From contig NZ_CP033922.1 in the NCBI RefSeq assembly GCF_003815715.1, positions 4,202,001 through 4,266,000 on the forward strand: a stretch of DNA of 64,000 bases, in the 5' to 3' direction. The DNA comes from Chryseobacterium sp. G0162. GTDB taxonomy: Bacteria > Bacteroidota > Bacteroidia > Flavobacteriales > Weeksellaceae. This document shows positions 1 to 8,680 of the stretch, piece after piece. The notes under the pieces are model-generated. The model saw only the letters and a program-made list of their open reading frames with translations, ran no database searches and was not told the origin of the DNA. Numbering within the stretch: the first letter of the stretch is position 1; the number at the start of each line of letters is the position of its first letter. The position numbers and the translations under genes are program-made.

Positions 1-923
1 CCTGCATATCCTTCATTGGTATTATCAAACATAGAGAAGAAAGAAGCATAATAATTTCCGATACTCATGGTAGAAATTGTATTATGGAATCCCCAGATCA
101 CCTCAGGATTGCTGATATTGGAAAACCCGGTAGTAGTATAATCGTTTTCTGTCATCAGGGCAATCCCTTGTTTACCATCTGCGGCATATTTTACGGCTTT
201 GGCGTAATCTCCAATTTGTAGGAATATATCGGCAGCAATAGCTTTAGCTGTTCTCTGATCAATCTGGGCTCTGGATGGACGGGCAAAGCTCTCCAAAAGA
301 ACAATAGATTCTTCAATATCCTGACCAATCTGTGAATATACTTGTTCTACCGTTGATCTTGGACGTCCCTGGCTGGGATTATCCGTAGTAAGTACCAATG
401 GAAGCCCCGGATCAGACTGATGCCCTTTATAATCATTGGCATAAAAACGGATCAGATGAAAGTAAGAATAAGCTCTTAAAGCAAGCAGTTGTCCTTTAAT
501 CGCTTGATTTTTAGGACTTGTATCTGCTTTTAAATCACTAAGAAGTTTATTGATAATGAATATTCTTGCATAAAAAGTGGTCCATACAATTTCTGAAGCC
601 AAATTACTGGCATTGGTAGCTTCATAATTATAAAACATTCCCAAATGCTGATTTTTTGCCTGTATCACATCATTTGACATTAAATCTGCACCGGCTTTTA
701 TTCCCATGATTCCGAAGTCTGAGTGAGATCCAATGTTTCCTCCTGCACCATTACTGCGAAGGTCAAGATAGATTCCGCCAAGGATCTTTTCAGGCTTTGA
801 CTGATCCTCATTCAGTTGCTCACCGGAAATATCGCCCTCCGGTAAAGTATTGAGATCATTAGCACAGCCCGTCGTAATGAAAGTTACGGCTAAAGCTGAT
901 ATAAAGTATTTTATTGTTTTCAT
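1..923 (-). CDS. RagB/SusD family outer-membrane lipoprotein, 3' end outside the window
   Basis: The frame is open from an ATG at 921-923 to the window edge, so the C-terminus is missing (about 307 residues present). The N-terminus reads MKTIKYFISALAVTFITTGC, a lipoprotein signal with the lipobox Cys at residue 20. Downstream come SusD-like features: a segment around residues 45-60 resembling ILGGIYLDLRSNG, and a TPR-like helical stretch with KGQLLALRAYSYFHLIRFYA. SusD proteins cap the partner SusC barrel at the cell surface and bind the substrate. The gene lies 8 bp after the SusC gene on the same strand, the usual susC-susD order. The substrate cannot be read from the sequence. Confidence 0.93.
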   Translation of the reverse strand, partial: MKTIKYFISALAVTFITTGCANDLNTLPEGDISGEQLNEDQSKPEKILGGIYLDLRSNGAGGNIGSHSDFGIMGIKAGADLMSNDVIQAKNQHLGMFYNYEATNASNLASEIVWTTFYARIFIINKLLSDLKADTSPKNQAIKGQLLALRAYSYFHLIRFYANDYKGHQSDPGLPLVLTTDNPSQGRPRSTVEQVYSQIGQDIEESIVLLESFARPSRAQIDQRTAKAIAADIFLQIGDYAKAVKYAADGKQGIALMTENDYTTTGFSNISNPEVIWGFHNTISTMSIGNYYASFFSMFDNTNEGYA

Positions 924-931
924 AATTTCTT

Positions 932-3886
932 TTAAAATGTTAGTTTAAAACCTAGTGAAACACTGGATAATAAAGAGTATTTGTAAGCATCGGAAACTCC
1001 TGTTAATGAGGCTCTCGGATCATATCCTTTTCTCTTGGACCATAGATACAGGTTGTTTCCGGTAGCATAGATTTTTAATGCTGATAACCCGATCTGCTTT
1101 GTAAAATCATCAGATAACTGGTATGATAATGTTACATCCTGAAGACTGATATAATCAGACTTAACCAGGTACAACGTAGAATGTCCGTTCTGGTTGGTAG
1201 AAGTAAGGTCTACACGTGGCAGGGCTGCCGTCGGGTTTTCCGAAGTCCATGTTTTATCAAGATCAGTAGTGTAGTTAGAGCCGTAAGTGTCAGAATGGAA
1301 TAAAGATCTGTAAATGTCATCATATCCGTATCCGCCAAACTGATAAGCGAAATTAACAGAAAGATTTACCCTTTTATAGGTAATATCCGTTCCAAATCCA
1401 CCATTTACCTTTGGAATTGCTGATTTTCCGGTATTGTAGTCACTGGCTTCCTTATAATTATTGGTAACCGTTTTTTCTACCTGCTGAGTGGTTGGGTTTA
1501 TGGTGTTTTTATACCATAATGCATCTCCGTTTTCAGGGTTTACTCCGGCAAATTCTTTTAAATAATAGGTATACCGGTCACCACCCTCCGCAAGAACAAA
1601 CAATCCTGAAACCAGACCTGTAGCTCTTTGCTGTTCCGGTAACTTGGTGATCTTGTTTTTATAATGAGTGGCGTTAGCATAAAAATTCCACTGAAGATCT
1701 TCTGTTCGGAGAATATCTACACTGATATTGGCCTGTATCCCTTTGTTGTACATGTCTCCAATATTTCCATACTTCACATACGAACCTGAGTTGGATATTG
1801 CTAAAGGAAGCGTATAGATCATATCAGATACCTTTCTCTCAAAGTAATCAGCATTTAGATTTATTCTATTGTCGAGTAGAGAGAGCTCAAAACCAGCATT
1901 CAGGTTTTTGGAAGTTTCCCATTTTAAGTCCCTGTTTCCTTGTTTTTTTAAAGTAAGTACAGGTTTTCCATCTCCAAAATCATTAATTCCATAGATGTCC
2001 TGATAAGCATAATAATCTCTGGTAGTGCTGTTCAGAAGGATATTGTCATTTCCCTGTTGTCCATAAGAGACTTTTAGTTTCAATGCATTAATCACCTTGT
2101 TGTCTTTAAGGAAGTCTTCTTTGGCCACATTCCATGCGGCTCCTAATCCATAAAATGTCCCCCATCTGCTTTCCGGAGCGAAGACTGAAGAACCGTCTCT
2201 ACGTACATTTGCATTAAAAAAATATTTACCATCATAGTTATATAATAATCTGGAGAAATAACCTTCTACCGCATATTCATAACCGTTTCCAGACAGATCT
2301 GTGATTTTTACGGCATTATCAAAAGCCCATGATTCAGGTAATAAAAGTTGTTGTTTCGTTCCGGAAAACCCTTCGTTCTTTGTTTTATTCAATTCATGAC
2401 CCACAAGAATATTGAAGTTATGTTTATCGAATTTCTTTTGATAGGTAAGCAATTGCTGATGATTGAGGGTATAGTTGAATATAGATTCCTGAGAAATATT
2501 ACCCCCTACAGAGGAAGAAGTTCCTCCAAATGTATTTCCAAACTGAAGGTTTCTCAAATTTTCAAGATAAGCCCCAAAACTGTAAGTGAAATCCAGGCCT
2601 TTGATGATTTCATAGTTCAATCCCAGATTGATATTGCTGATATTGCTGACTCTTTGAGATTTATCCTGCTGAAGATTTCCTACCGGATTTTCAAAAACAG
2701 CATAAGATCTTGTAGCACCGTTTGGCCCCTGTCCGTCTCCATAATCATACAAAGCATTTCCGTGGTTGTCATACAGTTGCTGGTAATTATCATTTCTAAG
2801 AAAAACCGGGTAGAAAGGAGCTATATTTCTCGCAAACTGGAACGGATTGGAAAATCCACCCGTTTCTCCGAAATTCTGCTTGCTGTAAGTATAAGAAAGC
2901 GCAGTGGTTAATCTTAACTTTGGGGTGATAGAGTAGTCTACGTTGGATCTTATCCCAAACCTTTCAAAACCAGAAGAAATAAGATATCCCTTATCGTCCA
3001 GATAGTTTAAAGACGTATATGATTTTACCTGGTCACCGCTGGCATTGATTCCAACTGTAGCTTCCCTTCTTAAAGCAGGTCTGAAAAGAAGTTTTTTCCA
3101 GTTATCCTGATATAGCAGCTTCGCATTTTGGTTAAAAGAACCGTCCGGAGCAATCAGTTGACTAAACGGTACATTGTAAGCATTATATCCAAGCCCGTTC
3201 AATCCTGAAAGTCCTGCAGCATGGGGAGTAGTGGTGGAGGGAACAGCACCCGGCTGCTTCTGTCTTGCAATTTCTCCGATTCTTCCCCTGTTATAGTACG
3301 CTGTATAATAGTCCTGCGGTGAAGTGTAGACCGAATAATCCTCAATAGATCTGAAGTTAACCCCGGTCTTTACATCAAGATCCACACTTAGTTTCTTGTT
3401 TTTACCTCTTTTAGTATTTACGATAATAACTCCATTGGCTCCTCTGGAACCATATAAGGCGTTGGAAGACGCATCTTCCAGAAAAGAAATACTCTCAATA
3501 TCAGCTGAAGAAATACTGTTCAGGTCGCCACTGTAAGGAATTCCGTCCAATACAATTAAAGGATCACTGGAAGCATTAATAGAACCAATTCCTCTCATTC
3601 TTATCGTAGGTTGGGAACCGGGTTGCCCGGAAGAGATTACTTGTACCCCTGCTACTTTACCTCCAATTCCCTGAAGAACATTTCCATTTTGAAGATTACC
3701 AAGATCTTTAGCCTTTAATGACTGTACAGATCCTGTAATTTCTTCTTTTTTTTGCTTTCCGAAGGCTACCACCACCACTTCTTTGATGGCAGTCTCCTGT
3801 GAAAGGCTGTCTTTTTTTTGGGCAAAGCCATATTCTGCGAATAAGAGCACGGCCAATACACCAAGTTTGCATTGTTTTTTTCTCAT
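932..3886 (-). CDS. SusC/RagA family TonB-linked outer-membrane transporter
   Basis: This 984-residue protein imports a ligand across the outer membrane using TonB energy. It has a signal peptide (residues 1-22, ending YGFAQ), then a TonB-box-like stretch (IKEVVVVAFGKQKKEEITGS, 34-53). A plug domain follows with the family motifs RGIGSIN (99-105) and NALYGSRGANGVI (142-154), then a long beta-barrel ending in Phe. It lacks the N-terminal carboxypeptidase-regulatory-like domain (about 80 residues) that many SusC proteins carry between signal and plug. It also lacks a FecR-signalling extension, so it should not act through an anti-sigma factor. It precedes susD by 8 bp, and the two are surely co-transcribed. 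The exported adenosine deaminase on the other side is the only nearby hint of a substrate, and a weak one. Confidence 0.95.
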   Translation of the reverse strand: MRKKQCKLGVLAVLLFAEYGFAQKKDSLSQETAIKEVVVVAFGKQKKEEITGSVQSLKAKDLGNLQNGNVLQGIGGKVAGVQVISSGQPGSQPTIRMRGIGSINASSDPLIVLDGIPYSGDLNSISSADIESISFLEDASSNALYGSRGANGVIIVNTKRGKNKKLSVDLDVKTGVNFRSIEDYSVYTSPQDYYTAYYNRGRIGEIARQKQPGAVPSTTTPHAAGLSGLNGLGYNAYNVPFSQLIAPDGSFNQNAKLLYQDNWKKLLFRPALRREATVGINASGDQVKSYTSLNYLDDKGYLISSGFERFGIRSNVDYSITPKLRLTTALSYTYSKQNFGETGGFSNPFQFARNIAPFYPVFLRNDNYQQLYDNHGNALYDYGDGQGPNGATRSYAVFENPVGNLQQDKSQRVSNISNINLGLNYEIIKGLDFTYSFGAYLENLRNLQFGNTFGGTSSSVGGNISQESIFNYTLNHQQLLTYQKKFDKHNFNILVGHELNKTKNEGFSGTKQQLLLPESWAFDNAVKITDLSGNGYEYAVEGYFSRLLYNYDGKYFFNANVRRDGSSVFAPESRWGTFYGLGAAWNVAKEDFLKDNKVINALKLKVSYGQQGNDNILLNSTTRDYYAYQDIYGINDFGDGKPVLTLKKQGNRDLKWETSKNLNAGFELSLLDNRINLNADYFERKVSDMIYTLPLAISNSGSYVKYGNIGDMYNKGIQANISVDILRTEDLQWNFYANATHYKNKITKLPEQQRATGLVSGLFVLAEGGDRYTYYLKEFAGVNPENGDALWYKNTINPTTQQVEKTVTNNYKEASDYNTGKSAIPKVNGGFGTDITYKRVNLSVNFAYQFGGYGYDDIYRSLFHSDTYGSNYTTDLDKTWTSENPTAALPRVDLTSTNQNGHSTLYLVKSDYISLQDVTLSYQLSDDFTKQIGLSALKIYATGNNLYLWSKRKGYDPRASLTGVSDAYKYSLLSSVSLGFKLTF

Positions 3887-4497
3887 TATATTAATCTTAG
3901 GTTTTAAAAAATTGAATATTTGTAGTACGTTTTATCTTCCCGATTAGGAAAAAATAAATCCCTGCCTCCCTTTGGTAAGGAGGTGTCAGAAAGAAAATGT
4001 TAAAATAGAGGAGGAGTACCCGGATTACATAGGCCTTGAGCTTATCGGGCTTTAATTCCTACAATAATGTGCCTATTTCTTTGGGGATCTATAGCATCAT
4101 CATTTTACACATCATAGATTCAAAGCACATATTCTTAGAAGTGATAGTATGCTGTGAAAAGCTCTGCATTGTACAACCTGTATGTTGAACAGTAACGGCA
4201 GACATGATTGTGTATAGGTAAGAATTAAAGTCATTCTTATTCATGAGAATAGAGTTTTATTTTTTTAACTGGGTCAAAATTATTTAATAATTCATAAAAC
4301 TTTGTTAAAAAGTGATATGAGAAAAATCATATTAGTCTACTAATCTAGTGGGGTAATTGAAAAAATAAACTTTGAATAATTGTTTTTATAATGTAAATGA
4401 CTGTAAAACAATGTATTATTATTTTGGTTGTTGAGTTTTAGGATTTTAAAAAAAAAATCATTTTAAGAGATGAATAAAATTTAATACTATAAGTCTA
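3887..4497. other. Gene-free divergent region between susC and the promoter at 4498
   Basis: No credible ORF was found. Near 3961-3990 is a short inverted repeat (CCTCC / GGAGG) of a kind that recurs at 35571-35605 in this window. The remainder is AT-rich (especially 4250-4490) and should hold the susC promoter. I recognise no riboswitch or tRNA here. Confidence 0.5.
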
Positions 4498-4526
4498 TTG
4501 TTTTTGTAGACTTTTTATGTACTTTG
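4498..4526 (+). promoter_or_regulatory. Predicted Bacteroidetes-type promoter
   Basis: TTG at 4498-4500, a 19-bp spacer and TACTTTG at 4520-4526 match the primary sigma consensus of Bacteroidota (TTG/TTTG, about 19, TAnnTTTG). Transcription would start near 4532. It would run through the structured element at 4541-4641 towards the deaminase gene at 4772. Confidence 0.6.
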
Positions 4527-4540
4527 CGTCCCATTTCTTT

Positions 4541-4641
4541 TTAGGGAGCTTTATCCCGCTATCCACTCATACTCCTCACGCCGAGGCTAAGACATAGCAT
4601 GTTGCGGGGTAACCGTTTCTATCGGGGCTAGGAAAGGATAA
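4541..4641 (+). ncRNA. Candidate structured RNA or 5' leader element
   Basis: This GC-rich island sits in very AT-rich DNA, about 10 nt after a predicted transcription start. Visible pairings are TTATCC (4551-4556) with GGATAA (4636-4641), CCCGC (4555-4559) with GCGGG (4604-4608), CCTC (4574-4577) with GAGG (4583-4586), and CCG (4613-4615) with CGG (4623-4625). The first two overlap at 4555-4556, so they are alternative or compete. The wording (AGCTTTATCCCGCTATCC ... TATCGGGGCTAGG) resembles an abundant conserved intergenic RNA of flavobacteria, perhaps the Rfam Flavo-1 family. That identification is from memory and unverified. It may be a leader of the deaminase gene or a free RNA. Confidence 0.45.
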
Positions 4642-4771
4642 TGAAAAATGTGTCGTTAAAAGGTTTATCATTTGTTTTTTTTCAGATTGAAATTCTTTTA
4701 CCAAAAAAATAATTATATTTTTGAATACTGTATTGGCAAAGTATTTTTGTCAGTAACAGGTTACTATTATT

Positions 4772-6277
4772 ATGAGAAAATACCTTACCTATATATTAAT
4801 GTTGGGATTTCCTCTGTTGGGAGCCCAAACTAAAGTGGTTGAAAAATCCACTTATCAGGAAAAATGGACGTTGCTGGATACAGAAAATGCAGCAATGGCC
4901 TTTGATGCAGATGTAAAATTATCTGATGCCGAGATCGCTTTGGATAAAAAATTATTCCAGATCAGGAAGCAGTTCCTTGCCGAAACAGAAAAACAGCATA
5001 TTCCTTTATACAACCGCTCTTTTAATGAAATAAAACCATTAATAGAGTCCAGTGAGCTGTTTAAAGTTATTCAGACAATGCCTAAAGGAGGATTGCTACA
5101 CACCCATAGTGGTGGTTTGGCCAATGCTGATTGGTTGATAGCAACAGCGAGAAAATATAAAGAATGCTATGTATATGAGCAAAAAGACAATGATAAATTT
5201 ATTTTCGGTCAGTTGGGGTTCTTTGAAAACGGAAAAGTTCCCAATGGATTTGTTAACCTCGATCAAAAGCTAAATTCAAATCCAGGTTTTGAAAAGGAAT
5301 TGTATGATCTTCTCCTTTTAAAGAGGGATAATCTTTGCTCTTATACAGATTATTGGATTGAGTTTGAAAAACGTTTCCAACGCATCAACTTGTTATTGCC
5401 TTATCGTCCCTTCTTTAAAGAATATTATCTGAAAGGTTTCCAAGACCTTGCAAAAGATAAAGTGCAGCATGTTGAAATAAGATATGTATTTGATGAATTG
5501 TATGATTTTGAGCACGGAAAATATCCATTGGAAAAATCCATTACAGATTTACAGGATATTGTAAAGCAAATGCATCAGTCGAACCCTCAGTTCAGTCTGA
5601 AGTTGATCTATTCAAGTTTTAAATTTTTAGATTCCGACAGTATTGAAAAACAACTTGAAATCGCATTTAAATTAAAGAAGCAATTTCCGGACATGATTTC
5701 CGGCTTTGACCTTGTTGCTGATGAAGCAGCGGGCAACAGCATTAATTTCTACCAGAAAAACTGGACAAAATTAAACGAAATCACAAAAAAAATAGGAATA
5801 GAAATGCCTCTGTTCCTTCATGCAGGGGAAAGCACTTCCATTTTCAATAAAAATATACTGGATATTACTTTATTGAACAACCAGAGAATTGGGCATGGTC
5901 TTAATCTGATCTACTTCCCGAAATCTATGGAGCTAATTAAAAAACAGAATAAATTAGTGGAAGTAAGTCCGATCAGTAACCAAATCCTTGGATATGTAAG
6001 TGATATGAGAAATCATCCGGCAAGAGTTTTACTGAGCAATGGAGTACAATGTTCTATTAATAGCGATGACCCTGCCGTATATGGCTATGAAGGATTAAGT
6101 TATGATTTTTGGATGGCCTATGTATATTGGGAATTGGATGTAAAAGCTTTGAAAAAACTGGTTTTCAATTCTATTAATTACTCTTCTTTGAATAAAAATG
6201 AGAAAGAGCAAGCGGTAGAAGCCCTGAATACCCAATGGAATGATTTTGTTCAGAAAGCGAATCAGGAGTTGAATTAA
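4772..6277 (+). CDS. Secreted adenosine-deaminase-like amidohydrolase (ADGF/ADA2-like)
   Basis: This 501-residue metal-dependent hydrolase most likely deaminates adenosine or a related purine nucleoside. The deaminase motifs occur in order: zinc ligands H110 and H112 (LLHTHSGG), H350 with the catalytic Glu353 (FLHAGES), RIGHG with H375, and SINSDDP with metal and catalytic Asp432/Asp433. A signal peptide (MRKYLTYILMLGFPLLGAQ) sends it to the periplasm or outside. That, with a length well above the roughly 340 residues of cytosolic adenosine deaminase, points to the longer ADGF/ADA2 type. It stands alone with its own leader (promoter at 4498) and a strong terminator. Substrate specificity is inferred from the family only. 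Confidence 0.85.
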   Translation: MRKYLTYILMLGFPLLGAQTKVVEKSTYQEKWTLLDTENAAMAFDADVKLSDAEIALDKKLFQIRKQFLAETEKQHIPLYNRSFNEIKPLIESSELFKVIQTMPKGGLLHTHSGGLANADWLIATARKYKECYVYEQKDNDKFIFGQLGFFENGKVPNGFVNLDQKLNSNPGFEKELYDLLLLKRDNLCSYTDYWIEFEKRFQRINLLLPYRPFFKEYYLKGFQDLAKDKVQHVEIRYVFDELYDFEHGKYPLEKSITDLQDIVKQMHQSNPQFSLKLIYSSFKFLDSDSIEKQLEIAFKLKKQFPDMISGFDLVADEAAGNSINFYQKNWTKLNEITKKIGIEMPLFLHAGESTSIFNKNILDITLLNNQRIGHGLNLIYFPKSMELIKKQNKLVEVSPISNQILGYVSDMRNHPARVLLSNGVQCSINSDDPAVYGYEGLSYDFWMAYVYWELDVKALKKLVFNSINYSSLNKNEKEQAVEALNTQWNDFVQKANQELN

Positions 6278-6299
6278 TAAGCAGTTTTGTAAATATAGC

Positions 6300-6336
6300 A
6301 TAGCACCATTTTCGAATGGTGCTATTTGTTTTCTTA
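6300..6336 (+). terminator. Intrinsic terminator after the deaminase gene
   Basis: Perfect 11-bp stem ATAGCACCATT (6300-6310) and AATGGTGCTAT (6315-6325) closed by a TTCG tetraloop, followed by a T-rich tail. Confidence 0.85.
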
Positions 6337-6420
6337 TGTTTAAACAGTATATTTTGTTAAGCTGTTTGATTTTCAGGGATTAGGAATCAAATAAAAATCG
6401 CAATCAAAAAAAAACAGTAA

Positions 6421-6436
6421 TTTGATTCTAATCAAA
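6421..6436. promoter_or_regulatory. Palindromic operator-like site
   Basis: TTTGATT-CT-AATCAAA is a perfect 7-bp inverted repeat. It lies about 40 bp upstream of a -7-like box (TAACTTTG, about 6467-6474), in the leader of the small ORF and TauE genes. No adjacent regulator gene identifies a binding protein. Confidence 0.35.
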
Positions 6437-6491
6437 CTCTAATCTCCCTCTAATATTGGGATCATAACTTTGTGATGTTAAAATTAAAACC

Positions 6492-6659
6492 TTGAAAAAA
6501 CTGATTTTTACTCAGTTGAATCCACAAAAAGGCTCAGTACCTTTTTCAATAATGATTGCTGACGGTTTTATGATCTGTATAGTTCTATCATTTACAATAC
6601 TTTCTATCATATTTCATTATGCTTTAAGGAAAGAAAAAATAATTATTCATATTAGTTGA
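6492..6659 (+). CDS. Possible small membrane protein (55 aa)
   Basis: An open frame runs from TTG (6492) to TGA (6657-6659). An internal ATG at 6552 would give 35 residues. The product carries one clear hydrophobic segment (DGFMICIVLSFTILSIIFHY) followed by basic residues (ALRKEK), which is the look of a single-pass small membrane protein. A -7-like box lies just upstream, giving a very short leader. The rare TTG start and lack of a clear ribosome-binding site keep confidence low. It precedes the TauE/SafE gene on the same strand. Confidence 0.3.
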   Translation: MKKLIFTQLNPQKGSVPFSIMIADGFMICIVLSFTILSIIFHYALRKEKIIIHIS

Positions 6660-6747
6660 TTTAAGTTTAGCAATAGCTATTTGATGACTAGGTTGCTAAA
6701 AATTTGTATATTGATTATAAGTTAGTTGAAATATATTTTAAAAAATT

Positions 6748-7584
6748 ATGACAGTACTAGTATTTACTATTTGTGTATTATTAGGTTCGGTAGCAGCAGG
6801 AATTATCGGTTCCTTATCGGGTTTAGGCGGTGGAATTGTAGTTATTCCTTTATTATCGATAGTATTAGGTGTTGATATCCATTACGCCATTGGTGCCGCA
6901 TTGGTTTCTGTAATTGCTACTTCATCAGGATCTGCTGCAGCCTACGTGAAAGAAGGAATTGCCAATATGCGTTTAGGAATGTTTCTGGAAATTGCAACCA
7001 CTGCAGGAGCGGTTGCCGGAGCACTTATTTCCAGTGCTGCGCCAAGTTCTTTTATTGCCATACTATTTGGTCTTGCACTTATTTTTTCAGCTGGAAACTC
7101 TTTGAGAAAAAAAGAAGAGCAAGTAGTGGAACAGTCCAGCCCGCTAGCAATCTCTTTAAAATTGCCTTCTGATTACCCCAATAATAGAGGAGAAAAAATT
7201 AATTATGGTACTAAGAATGTTGTAGGTGGATTTGGAATGATGGGGCTTGCAGGAATGTTATCAGGAATGCTCGGAATTGGATCAGGGGCATTCAAAGTAA
7301 TTGCTATGGATACTATTATGAAGATTCCTTTTAAAGTTTCAACCACTACGAGCAACTTTATGATGGGAGTTACTGCCTTGGCAAGTTGTGTTATTTATAT
7401 CCAAAAAGGCTATATAGTTCCTGATATCTGTTTGCCAGTGATGATTGGTGTTCTTTTAGGGGCGATTATCGGCTCCAAAATATTAATGTCAACAGATCCT
7501 AAAAAATTAAGAACCTTTTTTGCCGTTATCATCTTCTTTTTAGCGGCAAATATGATCTATAGTGGAATTAAAGGAAAAATTTAA
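6748..7584 (+). CDS. TauE/SafE family sulfite/organosulfur anion exporter
   Basis: A 278-residue polytopic membrane protein with the internal duplication typical of the family. An N-terminal half has GSLSGLGGGIVVIPLL and IGAALVSVIATSSGSAA, and a C-terminal half has GMLSGMLGIGSGAFKV and VSTTTSNFMMGVTALAS. About eight membrane segments are visible. Family members move sulfite, taurine-derived or other small anions across the inner membrane, and the substrate here is unknown. The DUF1634 gene follows 4 bp after the stop, with its ribosome-binding site inside the end of this gene, so the two are translationally linked. Confidence 0.88.
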   Translation: MTVLVFTICVLLGSVAAGIIGSLSGLGGGIVVIPLLSIVLGVDIHYAIGAALVSVIATSSGSAAAYVKEGIANMRLGMFLEIATTAGAVAGALISSAAPSSFIAILFGLALIFSAGNSLRKKEEQVVEQSSPLAISLKLPSDYPNNRGEKINYGTKNVVGGFGMMGLAGMLSGMLGIGSGAFKVIAMDTIMKIPFKVSTTTSNFMMGVTALASCVIYIQKGYIVPDICLPVMIGVLLGAIIGSKILMSTDPKKLRTFFAVIIFFLAANMIYSGIKGKI

Positions 7585-7588
7585 AAGT

Positions 7589-7969
7589 ATGGAAGTCACA
7601 GATAAAACAATTAGAAATCTTGTCGGAAATGTCTTGAAGTACGGTGTAAGATCCGTTTTATGTATCGGAATTATCGGGGGTGGGATTTTTCTTTCCAACC
7701 ATGAGACTGAAAAGGTAGATTATTCTCATTTTACCGAAAAAGAGGAAAATATATTTAAAGTTATAGGCGATATTTTTTCAGGAGCTGTTAATCTTGATGG
7801 ATCAAGTATTATCTATATTGGCATATTGGTCCTGTTTTGTACCCCGTTTTTAAGAGTAATACTATCTTTAATTAGTTTCGCGTTGGAAAAGGATAAATTA
7901 TATGTAGGTATCACGACAGTTGTCATATTAATCATTTGTCTTAGTGTATATTTTGGTTTTGGACATTAG
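7589..7969 (+). CDS. DUF1634 family membrane protein
   Basis: A 126-residue protein with three hydrophobic segments (around VLCIGIIGGGIFLSN, YIGILVLFCTPFLRVILSLI and VVILIICLSVYFGFG). I place the start at the ATG at 7589 because an AGGAAA sequence lies about 10 nt before it. A GTG at 7562 in the same frame would make an unnatural overlap with the exporter gene. DUF1634 proteins are habitual neighbours of TauE/SafE exporters and are presumed accessory subunits; no biochemical role is established as far as I know. Confidence 0.82.
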   Translation: MEVTDKTIRNLVGNVLKYGVRSVLCIGIIGGGIFLSNHETEKVDYSHFTEKEENIFKVIGDIFSGAVNLDGSSIIYIGILVLFCTPFLRVILSLISFALEKDKLYVGITTVVILIICLSVYFGFGH

Positions 7970-8082
7970 ACTGAATAAAATAATAAATAAAGGCTCAACA
8001 GTTTCTTTCTGAATTAAATATCTAAAAAGTATTCAGATAGTAAGATGGCAAAAATCATCAACAACTTTTATACTCATACATA

Positions 8083-8110
8083 AAAAAACCTTGCAAAAGC
8101 AAGGTTTTTT
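8083..8110. terminator. Bidirectional terminator between convergent genes
   Basis: 12-bp stem AAAAAACCTTGC / GCAAGGTTTTTT with an AAAA loop. It gives a T-run on either strand and sits between the convergent DUF1634 and isochorismatase-like genes. Confidence 0.85.
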
Positions 8111-8115
8111 GTTTT

Positions 8116-8670
8116 TTACAAAGTCCATTGCTGTAAAGAAACAACCTCCGCCTGTCTGGGAAATACCTTATTCATCAAAACCTGATGAACCTCCAGATCG
8201 CCATCTGCACAACAATCTTCTATGACCGTTAGCTTATAATCTTTGTCAGCAGCTTCTCTTAAAGTGGAGAGGACCACGCCGCTGGTTGATATTCCTGCCA
8301 GTACCAGATGTTCTATATCATGACTTCTGAGCACAACTTCCAGATCACTTCCTGCAAAAGCACTAAATCGTTTTTTAGTAATGACAACATCCAGTTCCTG
8401 GGGAGAAAGGTCAGGATGAATAGTCATCCACTTCTGCATATTAACGTTAGCCATCTGCTGTTTTATTGCTGAGAAAACTTTGTTGTTTTTACTTACTTCA
8501 GGCATTCCCTGTCGGAATCCTACAACGATATAGATAACAGGAATTTGGTTTTCATGCGCAGTTTTAATCGCCTGTGCCATATTAGAAATCAATACTGCTG
8601 TGTCAGGTAATGAGCTTAGAATTGATGACTGCATGTCCATAACCAGTAATGCTTTTTTTACTTTTTCCAT
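8116..8670 (-). CDS. Isochorismatase-superfamily protein lacking the usual catalytic Cys
   Basis: A 184-residue alpha/beta protein of the isochorismatase/cysteine-hydrolase fold. The Asp of the triad is at residue 12 (LLVMDMQ) and the Lys at about 100 (ITKKRFSAF). The position where amidases carry the nucleophilic Cys reads GISTSGVVLST, with Gly131 instead. This Gly variant is seen in true isochorismatases, which need no Cys, and in a subfamily of unknown activity. It is therefore unlikely to be a nicotinamidase-type amidase. It lies 10 bp downstream of the MFS gene and is probably co-transcribed with it. Confidence 0.85.
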   Translation of the reverse strand: MEKVKKALLVMDMQSSILSSLPDTAVLISNMAQAIKTAHENQIPVIYIVVGFRQGMPEVSKNNKVFSAIKQQMANVNMQKWMTIHPDLSPQELDVVITKKRFSAFAGSDLEVVLRSHDIEHLVLAGISTSGVVLSTLREAADKDYKLTVIEDCCADGDLEVHQVLMNKVFPRQAEVVSLQQWTL

Positions 8671-8680
8671 TTTTAGAGTA

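Noticed and set aside
2348..2911. 187-codon plus-strand frame inside the susC gene
   Set aside because: It lies entirely antisense to a well-supported SusC gene and its translation has no recognisable domain or signal.
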